From: Caldifarciminota bacterium | Lineage (GTDB): Bacteria > Hydrothermota > Hydrothermia > LBFQ01 > DSFT01 | Reading direction: 5' to 3' | DNA length: 36,150 nucleotides | Assembly (NCBI GenBank): GCA_015494735.1 | Contig: WGAQ01000164.1 | Span: 1-36,150 of the forward strand | In this document: positions 9,226 through 17,448 of the stretch, piece by piece | Layout: the number at the start of each line of letters is the position of its first letter | How positions within the stretch are numbered: position 1 is the first letter of the stretch | Notes under the pieces: generated by a model | What the model was told of the DNA's origin: nothing | What the model saw: the letters and a program-made list of their open reading frames with translations, nothing else | The model's database searches: none | Position numbers and translations under genes: made by a program

Positions 9226-10006
9226 GGGACGCCACCTTTTCCGCAGTGCTTCCCAGGAACAATTTTTCGAAGAGGTTGTGTCCTCTGTTTCCCAGAATCA
9301 CGATGTCGAATTCTTTCGACTTTTCGATTATACCGGAAGACGCCTTCGGATAGTACTCCACTATGGCTTTCTCCCCCAGGAGATTTTCCAGTTTCTCCTC
9401 TATTTCCCTCTGGATGGCTTCTGGCAGAGGAGTGTCGGACTCTATTACGTGGAGCAGGGTGTAGTCCATTCCCATCTCTGATGCGAATCTCTTTCCCTTC
9501 TCCAGGACCGTTCTGGAATTCTCGGACAGGTCAACGCATATGAGGGCTCTGCTGTAACCCTTCTTCTTCCTCACGAGAAGGAGGTCTCTGTCGGATTTGG
9601 CCACCACCTTCCTGGCGGTGGAGCCTATGAGGAATTCCTCGATCTTCCCCCTGCCCCTGGAGCCCATCAGGATGAGGTCAACCCCCTTCCGCTTCGCATA
9701 CTCTATCACTTCCGCGTACGGGGAGCCCACCACCACGTCCCATCTCACGAATTTTATATCGAAACGGGACTTCAGTTCCTCCACCAGCTTCTTCAAATCC
9801 TCTCTGGTCTCGTTCACTATTTCCTCGAGCAATTCTGCATATATGGCGCTTTCTCCCAGGAGGGAGGAGTACAGGAATGGGGTGTAGGGAACCACGCTCA
9901 GCACGTACACCTCGGCCCCCATCTTTTCGATGATGGGAACAGCATATTCCAGAGCCTGAACCGATTCCTCGGAGAGGTCGGTGGCCCACAGAATCTTCTT
10001 ATACAT
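9185..10006 (-). CDS. Universal stress protein with two UspA domains
   Basis: MYKKILWATDLSEESVQALEYA..., GSRGRGKIEEFLIGSTARKVV..., second unit RALICVDLSENSRTVLEKG ... GNRGHNLFEKLFLGSTAEKVASHAHSPVLIIR. Confidence 0.93.
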   Translation of the reverse strand: MYKKILWATDLSEESVQALEYAVPIIEKMGAEVYVLSVVPYTPFLYSSLLGESAIYAELLEEIVNETREDLKKLVEELKSRFDIKFVRWDVVVGSPYAEVIEYAKRKGVDLILMGSRGRGKIEEFLIGSTARKVVAKSDRDLLLVRKKKGYSRALICVDLSENSRTVLEKGKRFASEMGMDYTLLHVIESDTPLPEAIQREIEEKLENLLGEKAIVEYYPKASSGIIEKSKEFDIVILGNRGHNLFEKLFLGSTAEKVASHAHSPVLIIRINR

Positions 10007-10009
10007 CTA

Positions 10010-10318
10010 CTATTCCTCCTCGAGGCCCTCTTCGAGCCTCTGCTCCATTTCCTCCTTGAACTCCATCAGGTCCTCCATGGGAATATCTGCCTCGAATGCC
10101 ACCTCATCATCGAAGCACGTCAGGTAAAGGGATTCCAGAGCCTCATCGTCGAGCCCTGCTATGATGTCCCCTATGCTCCCATCCACCACGGGGCGCATGA
10201 TGACCGTCACGTATGTCCCCTCGGTTTCATCCACCACGGTTTCGTAATCCACCAGTTCGAATTTCCCCAGCAGTCTGTCGTTTATGAACGTCTTGAGAAC
10301 TTCCTGCAGGTTTTCCAT
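10010..10318 (-). CDS. Hypothetical acidic protein, about 102 aa
   Basis: MENLQEVLKTFINDRLLGKFELVDYETVVDETEGTYVTVIMRPVVDGS...; TATAAT 6 nt before ATG; upstream of the USP gene. Confidence 0.6.
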   Translation of the reverse strand: MENLQEVLKTFINDRLLGKFELVDYETVVDETEGTYVTVIMRPVVDGSIGDIIAGLDDEALESLYLTCFDDEVAFEADIPMEDLMEFKEEMEQRLEEGLEEE

Positions 10319-10425
10319 GCGAAAATTATACACCGGATGGATGTGCGGAAGAATACCCGTTCCGTCTTTATCGCATGTTCATCCATCTGCAGGGATGGAA
10401 ATACCGCGCCCTTTAAAATTTGCCC

Positions 10426-10776
10426 ATGGCACACGGCGGGAATCATAAGGAAGTGGTCGAGCAGCTGGAGATCGACAATGTCATTCGTCTGGAGGAAGAG
10501 GAGGCCACGAGAATAATCGAGGAGGCCAAGAGGAGGGCCGAGGAAATCATCAAGGAAGCCCGGGAAGAAGCGAAGAGAATCATAGAGGAGGCCCATATCA
10601 GGGGCCAGAAGGAAGAGGAAGCGCTTAAGGAGAAAGCCGTAAGGGAGATTCAGGAGGAGGCCAGCAATCTTCTGGAAGAGGGGCTGAAGAAGGTGGAGGA
10701 ATTCAGGCAGAAGGCGATGGAGAGCGTCGACAGGGCCAGGAGCCTCGCTGTGGATATGATTCTGGGCAAGAAGTAG
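10426..10776 (+). CDS. Coiled-coil protein resembling V/A-type ATPase peripheral-stalk subunit H/G
   Basis: VEQLEIDNVIRLEEEEATRIIEEAKRRAEEIIKEAREEAKRIIEEAHIRGQKEEEALKEKA...: heptad/hendecad Ala/Glu-rich coiled coil. Confidence 0.65.
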   Translation: MAHGGNHKEVVEQLEIDNVIRLEEEEATRIIEEAKRRAEEIIKEAREEAKRIIEEAHIRGQKEEEALKEKAVREIQEEASNLLEEGLKKVEEFRQKAMESVDRARSLAVDMILGKK

Positions 10777-10782
10777 TGGTCT

Positions 10783-13098
10783 GTGCTTATTATCGATACC
10801 CTTCTCCTTCTGGGTGATACTTCCATAGGCTATCCACTTTTCATCTGGAATTCCATAGATGTCATCGGTGCGGTGAAGGTGGTTTACGGAGACAGAGTTG
10901 TACGTCTCTTCCCCCTTCAGGACTCCACCTATGCAATCGTCAGGAGGCTCCACATCTTTTCTCCTTCCGCGGAGCCATTCCGTGCCATTGTGGATAGCAT
11001 GGGGGATGGGCTCGTCTTCGGCGGGAGTGTCATTCTGGGGGTGGGAGTCTCCCGCGCCCTGTCCCAGAGGAGCGGTCTGGTGATAAATGTGGGTGGAAGG
11101 ATGGGGGATGCGAAAGTTGAGGGGGTGTTCAGGGCCCAGAACTTCGACCAGACTTACTACATAAACGACCTCGAGGAAAGTTATCTCCGTCTGGAGAGGA
11201 GGGGAGCCTATATGGAGGCGGGGACTTTCTATCACGGAAAGTACAGGGTGTTCGGAATGAGGGGAGGATATGGGGTTCTGAAGGGCATGTTTGGATACGA
11301 GAGGGCCGTCCTCCGGCGCAGGGAATTCGTTTACGGGGGAAATCCCGTTATTCCCTTTGCATCCATGGGGGAGGAAGTGATGTATGGGACTGTCAGGCTT
11401 ATGGTCAACGGCAGGGTGGTGAAGGAGGGGTGGCGGGTGGATTACGATTCCAGGAGTCTGTATCTGGAGCCGGGGATGGACATTCACCCCGGGGACATCC
11501 TCTCCGTGGAATACAGGTCCCTGTCTTCTGGCGTGAGACGGGATTTCGTTTCCTTTTCCATCGGGCCCGTTTCCTATTACCGCCGTGTGGAGAGTGTACG
11601 TTTTTCGAGCGACAGTTTGAAGAGGGCAACGGCTCCCGGCTACTATCCCTCCTACTACAGGGACACCCTTCGTGGCTCCTATATTCTGGAGGATTCCATC
11701 TTCCGGTACGTGGGGGAGGGCAGGGGACAATACGTGGTTTACTTTTCTCCATTCCCTTCCGGCGATTACGAATATGACCCGCATGGGGATTACTACTACT
11801 TTGTGGGCAGGGGAAGGGGCCATTACATGCCCCTGAAGTACATGAGTCCACCTTCCCGTCAGCAGTACATCTCTTTCGAGGGGGATTCCATGGAGGTCCT
11901 CCTGGCGGAGTACAACCCCAATTACTATCTGTATGGAATGGGCCGGGTGGATGTGGAGGGTTTCGTGTCCCGCAGGTGGGGACGATTGCGCCTCTTCGCT
12001 GTCAGGAAGAGGAGCGATTTGACGGATTTCTCCATGCCCCCCAATCCCATGGGCATTGCTGATGGCACTTTCATCACTTTTACCTTCGATGGTATGGGAT
12101 TCTTCCTCCTGGATTCCCTGTACGGCATCTATCTGGAGAGGAATGGGATGGTGGGGATGTTGTACCGTGGGGGGTGGATGGTGAGCGGGTCGTGGAGGGG
12201 CCGGTTCCATAATCTCTCCATTCGGAGCATCCGGTATTCGGATAGTCTGCGCAATACTGTAAATCTGGAGGCGGGAGGTGAGGTGTATGCCCTTGTAAAA
12301 CTCTTCATTTCGGATGATTCTCTGGATTACGGGGCTGGATTCGGCATAAATCTATCCGGTATCAGGGGAAATGTCCTCTACAATCCGATGAGAAATAGTG
12401 TGGAGGGGGTTCTGGACGTGTCCACAGGTGCCCTTTCCTCCTCCATCGTTCTGAGAAAGGCTCCCACTGTTGCCTATGTGGAGAAATACGTTTTCGTGGG
12501 GGAGGGGATGGGAGATTATTCGTACGATGCTGTTTCCGGCGCATATTACAGGGACCCGGGGGGGAGTTATGCCAGGGTGGCGATTCCCCTGTCCTCCGAT
12601 ACTGCAGGATATCTAATAAGGGGGAATCTCAGTTATCTGTCCGGGGATTTCCATCTGGAGGCGGGAATGGACAGATACTATCGCATTCTGTCCATGGGGT
12701 GGAGGGATTTCGAGGCATCCTACAGGTGGTTTCAGGGGAGCGAGTATGCTACATTTTCCGCAGAGCGGGAGCCCCTGTTCGTGGGTATGGACTACAGAAC
12801 GGAAATAGGGGTAAAACTCTGGGGTCTCGTCGGGAGAAAGCGATTCGCTGCCGGAGGGGGACTGTATCTGGGTGGAACCCCATTCCTCATGGCGAGGATG
12901 GATGGACCCATATCCCTGATGGTGGAGTACAGGTTCTTCGATTTCCCCCCGCACCTTTCTGAAGGTCTCGATATTTTGTCCAATTTCAGCGTTTCAAGAC
13001 AGATGGGAGATTTCTTATTGAACCTGTCAGGAATCCTGAACTACAAAAATGGTAAGGTTTACAAAAATTTATCCGCCCGTGTTTCTCATCAGTTCTGA
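10783..13098 (+). CDS. Large predicted outer-membrane/cell-surface beta-barrel protein
   Basis: 771 aa, GTG start; dense alternating aromatic beta-strands (YRYFD, GGYGVLKGMFGYER), C-terminus ...YKNLSARVSHQF ending in Phe as in many OMPs. Confidence 0.65.
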   Translation: MLIIDTLLLLGDTSIGYPLFIWNSIDVIGAVKVVYGDRVVRLFPLQDSTYAIVRRLHIFSPSAEPFRAIVDSMGDGLVFGGSVILGVGVSRALSQRSGLVINVGGRMGDAKVEGVFRAQNFDQTYYINDLEESYLRLERRGAYMEAGTFYHGKYRVFGMRGGYGVLKGMFGYERAVLRRREFVYGGNPVIPFASMGEEVMYGTVRLMVNGRVVKEGWRVDYDSRSLYLEPGMDIHPGDILSVEYRSLSSGVRRDFVSFSIGPVSYYRRVESVRFSSDSLKRATAPGYYPSYYRDTLRGSYILEDSIFRYVGEGRGQYVVYFSPFPSGDYEYDPHGDYYYFVGRGRGHYMPLKYMSPPSRQQYISFEGDSMEVLLAEYNPNYYLYGMGRVDVEGFVSRRWGRLRLFAVRKRSDLTDFSMPPNPMGIADGTFITFTFDGMGFFLLDSLYGIYLERNGMVGMLYRGGWMVSGSWRGRFHNLSIRSIRYSDSLRNTVNLEAGGEVYALVKLFISDDSLDYGAGFGINLSGIRGNVLYNPMRNSVEGVLDVSTGALSSSIVLRKAPTVAYVEKYVFVGEGMGDYSYDAVSGAYYRDPGGSYARVAIPLSSDTAGYLIRGNLSYLSGDFHLEAGMDRYYRILSMGWRDFEASYRWFQGSEYATFSAEREPLFVGMDYRTEIGVKLWGLVGRKRFAAGGGLYLGGTPFLMARMDGPISLMVEYRFFDFPPHLSEGLDILSNFSVSRQMGDFLLNLSGILNYKNGKVYKNLSARVSHQF

Positions 13099-13197
13099 GT
13101 TTTTACGGTGCCTCTTTATCTCTCAATTCGGCAATTTCATCAAATCCAGTCTATAAGGGCATTACAGATACCCCCCTTGACAAAAACGGCTCCCCAC

Positions 13198-13227
13198 TTG
13201 ACACGAATTCACTTTAGCCTTTAAAAT
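13198..13227 (+). promoter_or_regulatory. Candidate sigma70-type promoter for HU gene
   Basis: TTGACA (13198-13203), 18-nt spacer, TAAAAT (13222-13227); another TTGACA at 13177-13182. Confidence 0.6.
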
Positions 13228-13296
13228 TCATCACCGGATGGAGGGGGATGAAAAAGCCTTACTTTGGAGGAGAAAAAATAAAACAGGAGGTGTACT

Positions 13297-13569
13297 ATGA
13301 ATAAGACAGAACTGGTCGATGCCATTGCGAAGAAGACGGGCCTGACGAAGAAGCAGGCCAAGATGGCCGTGGATGCATTCATAGATGTGGTGAAGGGTGA
13401 GCTGATGCAGGGTGGTAAGGTTCGTCTCATCGGATTCGGAACCTTCGAGGTCAGGAAGAGGGCTGCAAGGAAGGGAATGAATCCCAGGACCAAGAAGCCC
13501 ATCACCATTCCCGCAAGGAAGGTCCCTGCATTCAAGCCTTCCAACGAGTTGAAGAAGTTGATAAAGTAA
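13297..13569 (+). CDS. HU family DNA-binding protein
   Basis: MNKTELVDAIAKKTGLTKKQAKMAVDAFIDVVKGEL...GFGTFEVRKRAARKGMNPRTKKPITIPARKVPAFKPSNELKKLIK; AGGAGG SD upstream. Confidence 0.97.
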   Translation: MNKTELVDAIAKKTGLTKKQAKMAVDAFIDVVKGELMQGGKVRLIGFGTFEVRKRAARKGMNPRTKKPITIPARKVPAFKPSNELKKLIK

Positions 13570-13606
13570 AGAACTTTGAAGTTCTTCTGGAGGGTTTCCC
13601 CCTCCA
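13569..13606 (+). terminator. Two tandem hairpins after HU gene
   Basis: AAGAACTT-tg-AAGTTCTT (13569-13586) and TGGAGGG-tttcc-CCCTCCA (13588-13606). No clear U-tract follows, so terminator function is uncertain. Confidence 0.45.
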
Positions 13607-13655
13607 TCCATCCCAAAAATTCTCCCCCGGATTCTCTCCTTAAGGGAAATGAGGG

Positions 13656-14597
13656 CTATTGTCTATCCCTTATGGGCTCCAGAAGAAAGAAGATGATACC
13701 CGGAGAGAAGGCCAGGATGGTGGTGAAGTAGTAGATGAGGGAAAGGGCTATCGCTGCCTCCCTCCCAATCTCCTGCCCTATCAGGAAGACGAAGGCCCCC
13801 TCCCGGATGCCTATTCCGCTGAAACTTATGGGAATCATGGTGATGAAGTTGACGGAGGCGGTGATGAAGATGGCCTTTACGGGGTCCAGATGGAAGCCCA
13901 TGGACAGGGCGATGAAATACACGCTCAATCCGAATAAGCTCTGCATGGTCAGGGATATGAGGAAGCACAGGAGGAGGGCGGGCTTGTTTTCCCTGTACAT
14001 GCTGAAAGTCTTCACGAATTTCTCTATCCGCTCCCCCAGTCGGAATGCCTGTATATTGCCGAAGATTTTCAGGGTAATCCGGTCGAAGGTTTCGGAGAGG
14101 AGGAAGAGGAGCGTTATGATAAACCCGGCGAGCACCACCCATATAACCTTCCTGAGGGCTTCCAGTCCCTTTATATCCATGTAGATTCCCACCAGAGCCA
14201 GGAATATGAGGGATGTGAGTCCGATGAACCTGTCCATGAAGATGGATGAGAGGAGCTGTGCCCTCATGTGGCGGTTCTTCTTCTGACCGTAGAGGAACCT
14301 CACCACGTCGGGTCCGGCCCCGGCCGGGAGGATTATGCCCACGGACAGGGCAATCATCACGAATTTGATGGCCTCCCAGATGCTGATATTGAGTCCGTAG
14401 GCCCGGATGAAGACGTACCACCGGATTGCGGATAGGATGAAGGCGGTCATGGCAATCAGGATGGCGGGGATGTAGAGCGGGATATTGATGGAGCGTATAT
14501 AGCCCCACAGTTTATGCAGGTCCACATTGTGAAGAACCAGCCAGAGCAGAAAGACACTTATGCCCAGTTTCAGCAGATTCTCCAGCAGTTTTTTCAC
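13656..14597 (-). CDS. Lysylphosphatidylglycerol synthase TM-region/UPF0104-type flippase-like membrane protein
   Basis: 313 aa polytopic protein; SVGIILPAGAGPDVVRFLYGQKKN..., ISFSGIGIREGAFVFL motif typical of LPG_synthase_TM/UPF0104. Confidence 0.85.
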   Translation of the reverse strand: MKKLLENLLKLGISVFLLWLVLHNVDLHKLWGYIRSINIPLYIPAILIAMTAFILSAIRWYVFIRAYGLNISIWEAIKFVMIALSVGIILPAGAGPDVVRFLYGQKKNRHMRAQLLSSIFMDRFIGLTSLIFLALVGIYMDIKGLEALRKVIWVVLAGFIITLLFLLSETFDRITLKIFGNIQAFRLGERIEKFVKTFSMYRENKPALLLCFLISLTMQSLFGLSVYFIALSMGFHLDPVKAIFITASVNFITMIPISFSGIGIREGAFVFLIGQEIGREAAIALSLIYYFTTILAFSPGIIFFLLEPIRDRQ

Positions 14598-14598
14598 C

Positions 14599-15780
14599 TC
14601 AGTCCTCCAGATTTACCCAGATGGCGAGCCGGTAGTAGTTCCCCTTCCATATACTGTCCAGGCCGGCGTTCCCCTCGTAGGCAAGGTCCAGAACCACTGC
14701 ATCGTAGAAGACGAATCTTCCCCCCGCCACGAGGTGGAACGTATGGGGTGATGGGGTGGAGGGGAACAGGTTTTCCCAGTAAATCGCCTCCATGTGGGGG
14801 ACAAATTTTACATGCTTCCAGGGACTCCAGGATTTCCACAGAGAAACCTTTGCTGAAACGGGTATTCCAGAAGATGGAATCCACAGGATGTTCACCCTGG
14901 CGCACTTCCAATCTACCGAGCCTTTGAGCGAGAAGAAGTCCCTCACCTCCCATCTGTTCGTATCCACGGGAAGGGGCTGATGTCCATATCCCGCTTCGAT
15001 GTACAGGGGACCGTACTCTATCCCGAAGGTGTGCATGTGGCTCCTCACGATAGTGTCCATCGTTTCCATGTAATAGGGCTCGAATCGAGAGGAAATCCGA
15101 ATTGCGGAAGGGGACAGACTCATGGAGTAGTAGGGCAGTATCCCTCCCCTGTAAGCGTAAATTCCCCCCTCTCCTCTGAGCCACCCCCTCTCGAAAGGGA
15201 GGAATGCATAGGCTTCCCACATGCGACTCATGAGGAATCCACGGAGGAAGGGGGTGTTAAGGGACAGAACCCTGAAGGTGTCCAATTCCTGGAGGGCGAT
15301 GAGGTAGGACTGGAAACCCGCGAATAATAGGCGCAGGTGATTTCCTCCCGCATACTGCCCGGTGGCATTTCTGTAGAGTTTGAATGTCTCAACGTATCCG
15401 GCATCGTAAGAATCCCACTGGAGGAGGACCGTGGCCTGCTTGAAATCGCCTGCGTAATCGTAGTGGAAGTGGAATTCCCCTTTCTTTATGGCGGGTTGCG
15501 ATGTGTCCTCCTGAATCATCAGGGGTTTGCTTATGGAGGCACCGAATACGTAGAATGTGTCTGCAATCTGGTAGGAGTATATGCGGCTGACTGCAAGGGA
15601 ATCCTCAATGGGATGGTACAGACCCCTGCGCAGGAGTATGCCGAAATCATCCGTTCCCCGCACCGGAAGTCTGATATTCCCCGCGTGGAACTCCGGTCTT
15701 TCGAATACAGGGAACAGATTTCTGCTGATGTGGGGGGAAATCCCCCACAGTTGAAAAGGCAGGAGCAGAAGGGTATCCAT
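14599..15780 (-). CDS. Predicted outer-membrane beta-barrel protein
   Basis: 393 aa; alternating aromatic beta-strand pattern (HTFGIEYGPLYIEAGYGHQPL..., HTFHLVAGGRFVFYDAVVLDLAYEGNAGLDSIWKGNYYRLAIWVNLED). Confidence 0.55.
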   Translation of the reverse strand: MDTLLLLPFQLWGISPHISRNLFPVFERPEFHAGNIRLPVRGTDDFGILLRRGLYHPIEDSLAVSRIYSYQIADTFYVFGASISKPLMIQEDTSQPAIKKGEFHFHYDYAGDFKQATVLLQWDSYDAGYVETFKLYRNATGQYAGGNHLRLLFAGFQSYLIALQELDTFRVLSLNTPFLRGFLMSRMWEAYAFLPFERGWLRGEGGIYAYRGGILPYYSMSLSPSAIRISSRFEPYYMETMDTIVRSHMHTFGIEYGPLYIEAGYGHQPLPVDTNRWEVRDFFSLKGSVDWKCARVNILWIPSSGIPVSAKVSLWKSWSPWKHVKFVPHMEAIYWENLFPSTPSPHTFHLVAGGRFVFYDAVVLDLAYEGNAGLDSIWKGNYYRLAIWVNLED

Positions 15781-16634
15781 TACTCGGGCTTGGCTATCGT
15801 GAACTCCGGAGGAACGTACTTCTCGGGTACCCTGTCCGTCGGGGCGCCCAGCGGGGCCTTCTGGGCCCTCTTCTTCTCCTTCTTCATCCCCACGCTCATA
15901 AGGACCAGGTCCCTCTTGAGGTACTGGATTGCCATGGCCGGGTCAACCCCCTTGGGACACACGAAAGTGCAGGACTGGGCGAAGTGACATCTCCAGCATC
16001 CCTGTGGATTGTCCACTATGGCATATCGTATTTCCTCCCCCTCATCCCTGGTATCGCTTATGTACCTGAATGCCTGGGCGAGGGCCTGGGGTCCATAGAA
16101 TTCGGGGTCGCTCTGGGATACGGGGCACGCGGATACGCACGCACCACACTTTATACAGTAAGAGAACTGTAGAAAGGCTTCCAGCTCCTCTGGGGATTGC
16201 AGGAATTCCTCCGTGGGATTTTCTTCCGTCAGTTCCTCCTCGTTCCTGCGTATGATATACGGCTTCACATGGGTGTGATGCCTGAACAGGTTCTGAAGGT
16301 CCGGAGTCAGGTCCTTTATGACGGGGAAGGACTTGAGGGGCTCTATGGTTATGACATCCGTGTCCAGTTTCAGAACCTGCGTTTGACATGCAAGCGCGGG
16401 CTTTCCGTTTATGACCATCGCGCAACTTCCGCACACACCCATGCGGCAGGACTGCCTCCAGGAGAGGGTGGGGTCCTGTTCTGCTTTTATCTCGTTCAGG
16501 GCATCCAGTACGCTCATGCCCTTCCAGGCTTCTAAGGTGTATTCGCTGTAATGGGGCCTATCATCCTTCTCCGGGTCGTACCTGAAGACCCTGAACCTGA
16601 CTTTCTTAACGGGTTTCCCCATATCGTATCCCAT
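15780..16634 (-). CDS. sdhB: Succinate dehydrogenase/fumarate reductase iron-sulfur subunit
   Basis: SCRMGVCGSCAMVINGKPALAC; CIKCGACVSACPV; CWRCHFAQSCTFVCPKGVDP. Confidence 0.96.
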   Translation of the reverse strand: MGYDMGKPVKKVRFRVFRYDPEKDDRPHYSEYTLEAWKGMSVLDALNEIKAEQDPTLSWRQSCRMGVCGSCAMVINGKPALACQTQVLKLDTDVITIEPLKSFPVIKDLTPDLQNLFRHHTHVKPYIIRRNEEELTEENPTEEFLQSPEELEAFLQFSYCIKCGACVSACPVSQSDPEFYGPQALAQAFRYISDTRDEGEEIRYAIVDNPQGCWRCHFAQSCTFVCPKGVDPAMAIQYLKRDLVLMSVGMKKEKKRAQKAPLGAPTDRVPEKYVPPEFTIAKPE

Positions 16635-16646
16635 TGTCTTCCTCCT

Positions 16647-16982
16647 TCACTTAAAGAAAGGTATCCAGGTGGTTGCCAGGGCGTACAGGAACCATATAAT
16701 TCCGGCAAAGGACAGGAGCCAGTTTATGACCTTCTGGGAGAAGGGGGTGTGGAATCTCTCGAAGAGTATCCCCCGGAGTCCATAGAGCCCGTGGTACAGA
16801 GCAGCAGCCACAAATATGGTGTACATCAGCGGAAAAGCGATATTCTTTGCTCTGGCGAAGGTCTCTTCCACGGAGAGAGGCTCTCCTCCCGCCATGTGCA
16901 TGAAGAATATGTGGCTTCCCAGGAGGAAGAACATGATAAACCCGGCGATTAAATGAAGGAGCCAGAGTTTGCCCTCACGCAT
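16647..16982 (-). CDS. sdhD: Succinate dehydrogenase membrane anchor subunit
   Basis: MREGKLWLLHLIAGFIMFFLLGSHIFFMHMAG ... LYHGLYGLRGILFE; three TM segments; between sdhC and sdhB. Confidence 0.85.
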   Translation of the reverse strand: MREGKLWLLHLIAGFIMFFLLGSHIFFMHMAGGEPLSVEETFARAKNIAFPLMYTIFVAAALYHGLYGLRGILFERFHTPFSQKVINWLLSFAGIIWFLYALATTWIPFFK

Positions 16983-17436
16983 GGTTTCCACCTCCCATGA
17001 AAAATGCAAAGATGCTCCATATCACGAAGATGCTGGCCAGAATCATCATAATCCAGGTGAATATCCTCTGCCTGTCGATGGAGGTTCTGTATGGATATAC
17101 GGGGCGGCTGGGCTTGCCAATGAAAAATCCCAGTTCCAGGAATATGAGCCTCATACCGTTGAACATGTGGAATATCACAGCTAGAACGAGCAACCATTCG
17201 AAGAAGAGTATGACGGGATTGGAGTGGCCGGATATTCTCCCCATGACCATTTCCCACATTTCGGGGCTGTAGGCCCTGAATCCCACCACTATTATGTGGG
17301 CGAATAGGTAGAATATGAGGGCCAGTCCCGTTATCCTGTGCAGGAGAAACAGGACCCTCTCGAAATTCAAATTTCCCCCGTAAATCCATCCCGGAACGCC
17401 GGGGAAGTTGGGGTAATACCTTTTCTTCTTCTCCAT
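16975..17436 (-). CDS. sdhC: Succinate dehydrogenase cytochrome b subunit
   Basis: LLHRITGLALIFYLFAHIIVVG ... FHMFNGMRLIFLELG. Confidence 0.88.
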   Translation of the reverse strand: MEKKKRYYPNFPGVPGWIYGGNLNFERVLFLLHRITGLALIFYLFAHIIVVGFRAYSPEMWEMVMGRISGHSNPVILFFEWLLVLAVIFHMFNGMRLIFLELGFFIGKPSRPVYPYRTSIDRQRIFTWIMMILASIFVIWSIFAFFMGGGNHA

Positions 17437-17448
17437 GATGGTCCTCCT

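Noticed and set aside
10282-12210. 642-aa minus-strand ORF
   Set aside because: Antisense shadow of the 10426 and 10783 genes; composition rich in His/Pro/Arg with no family motif.
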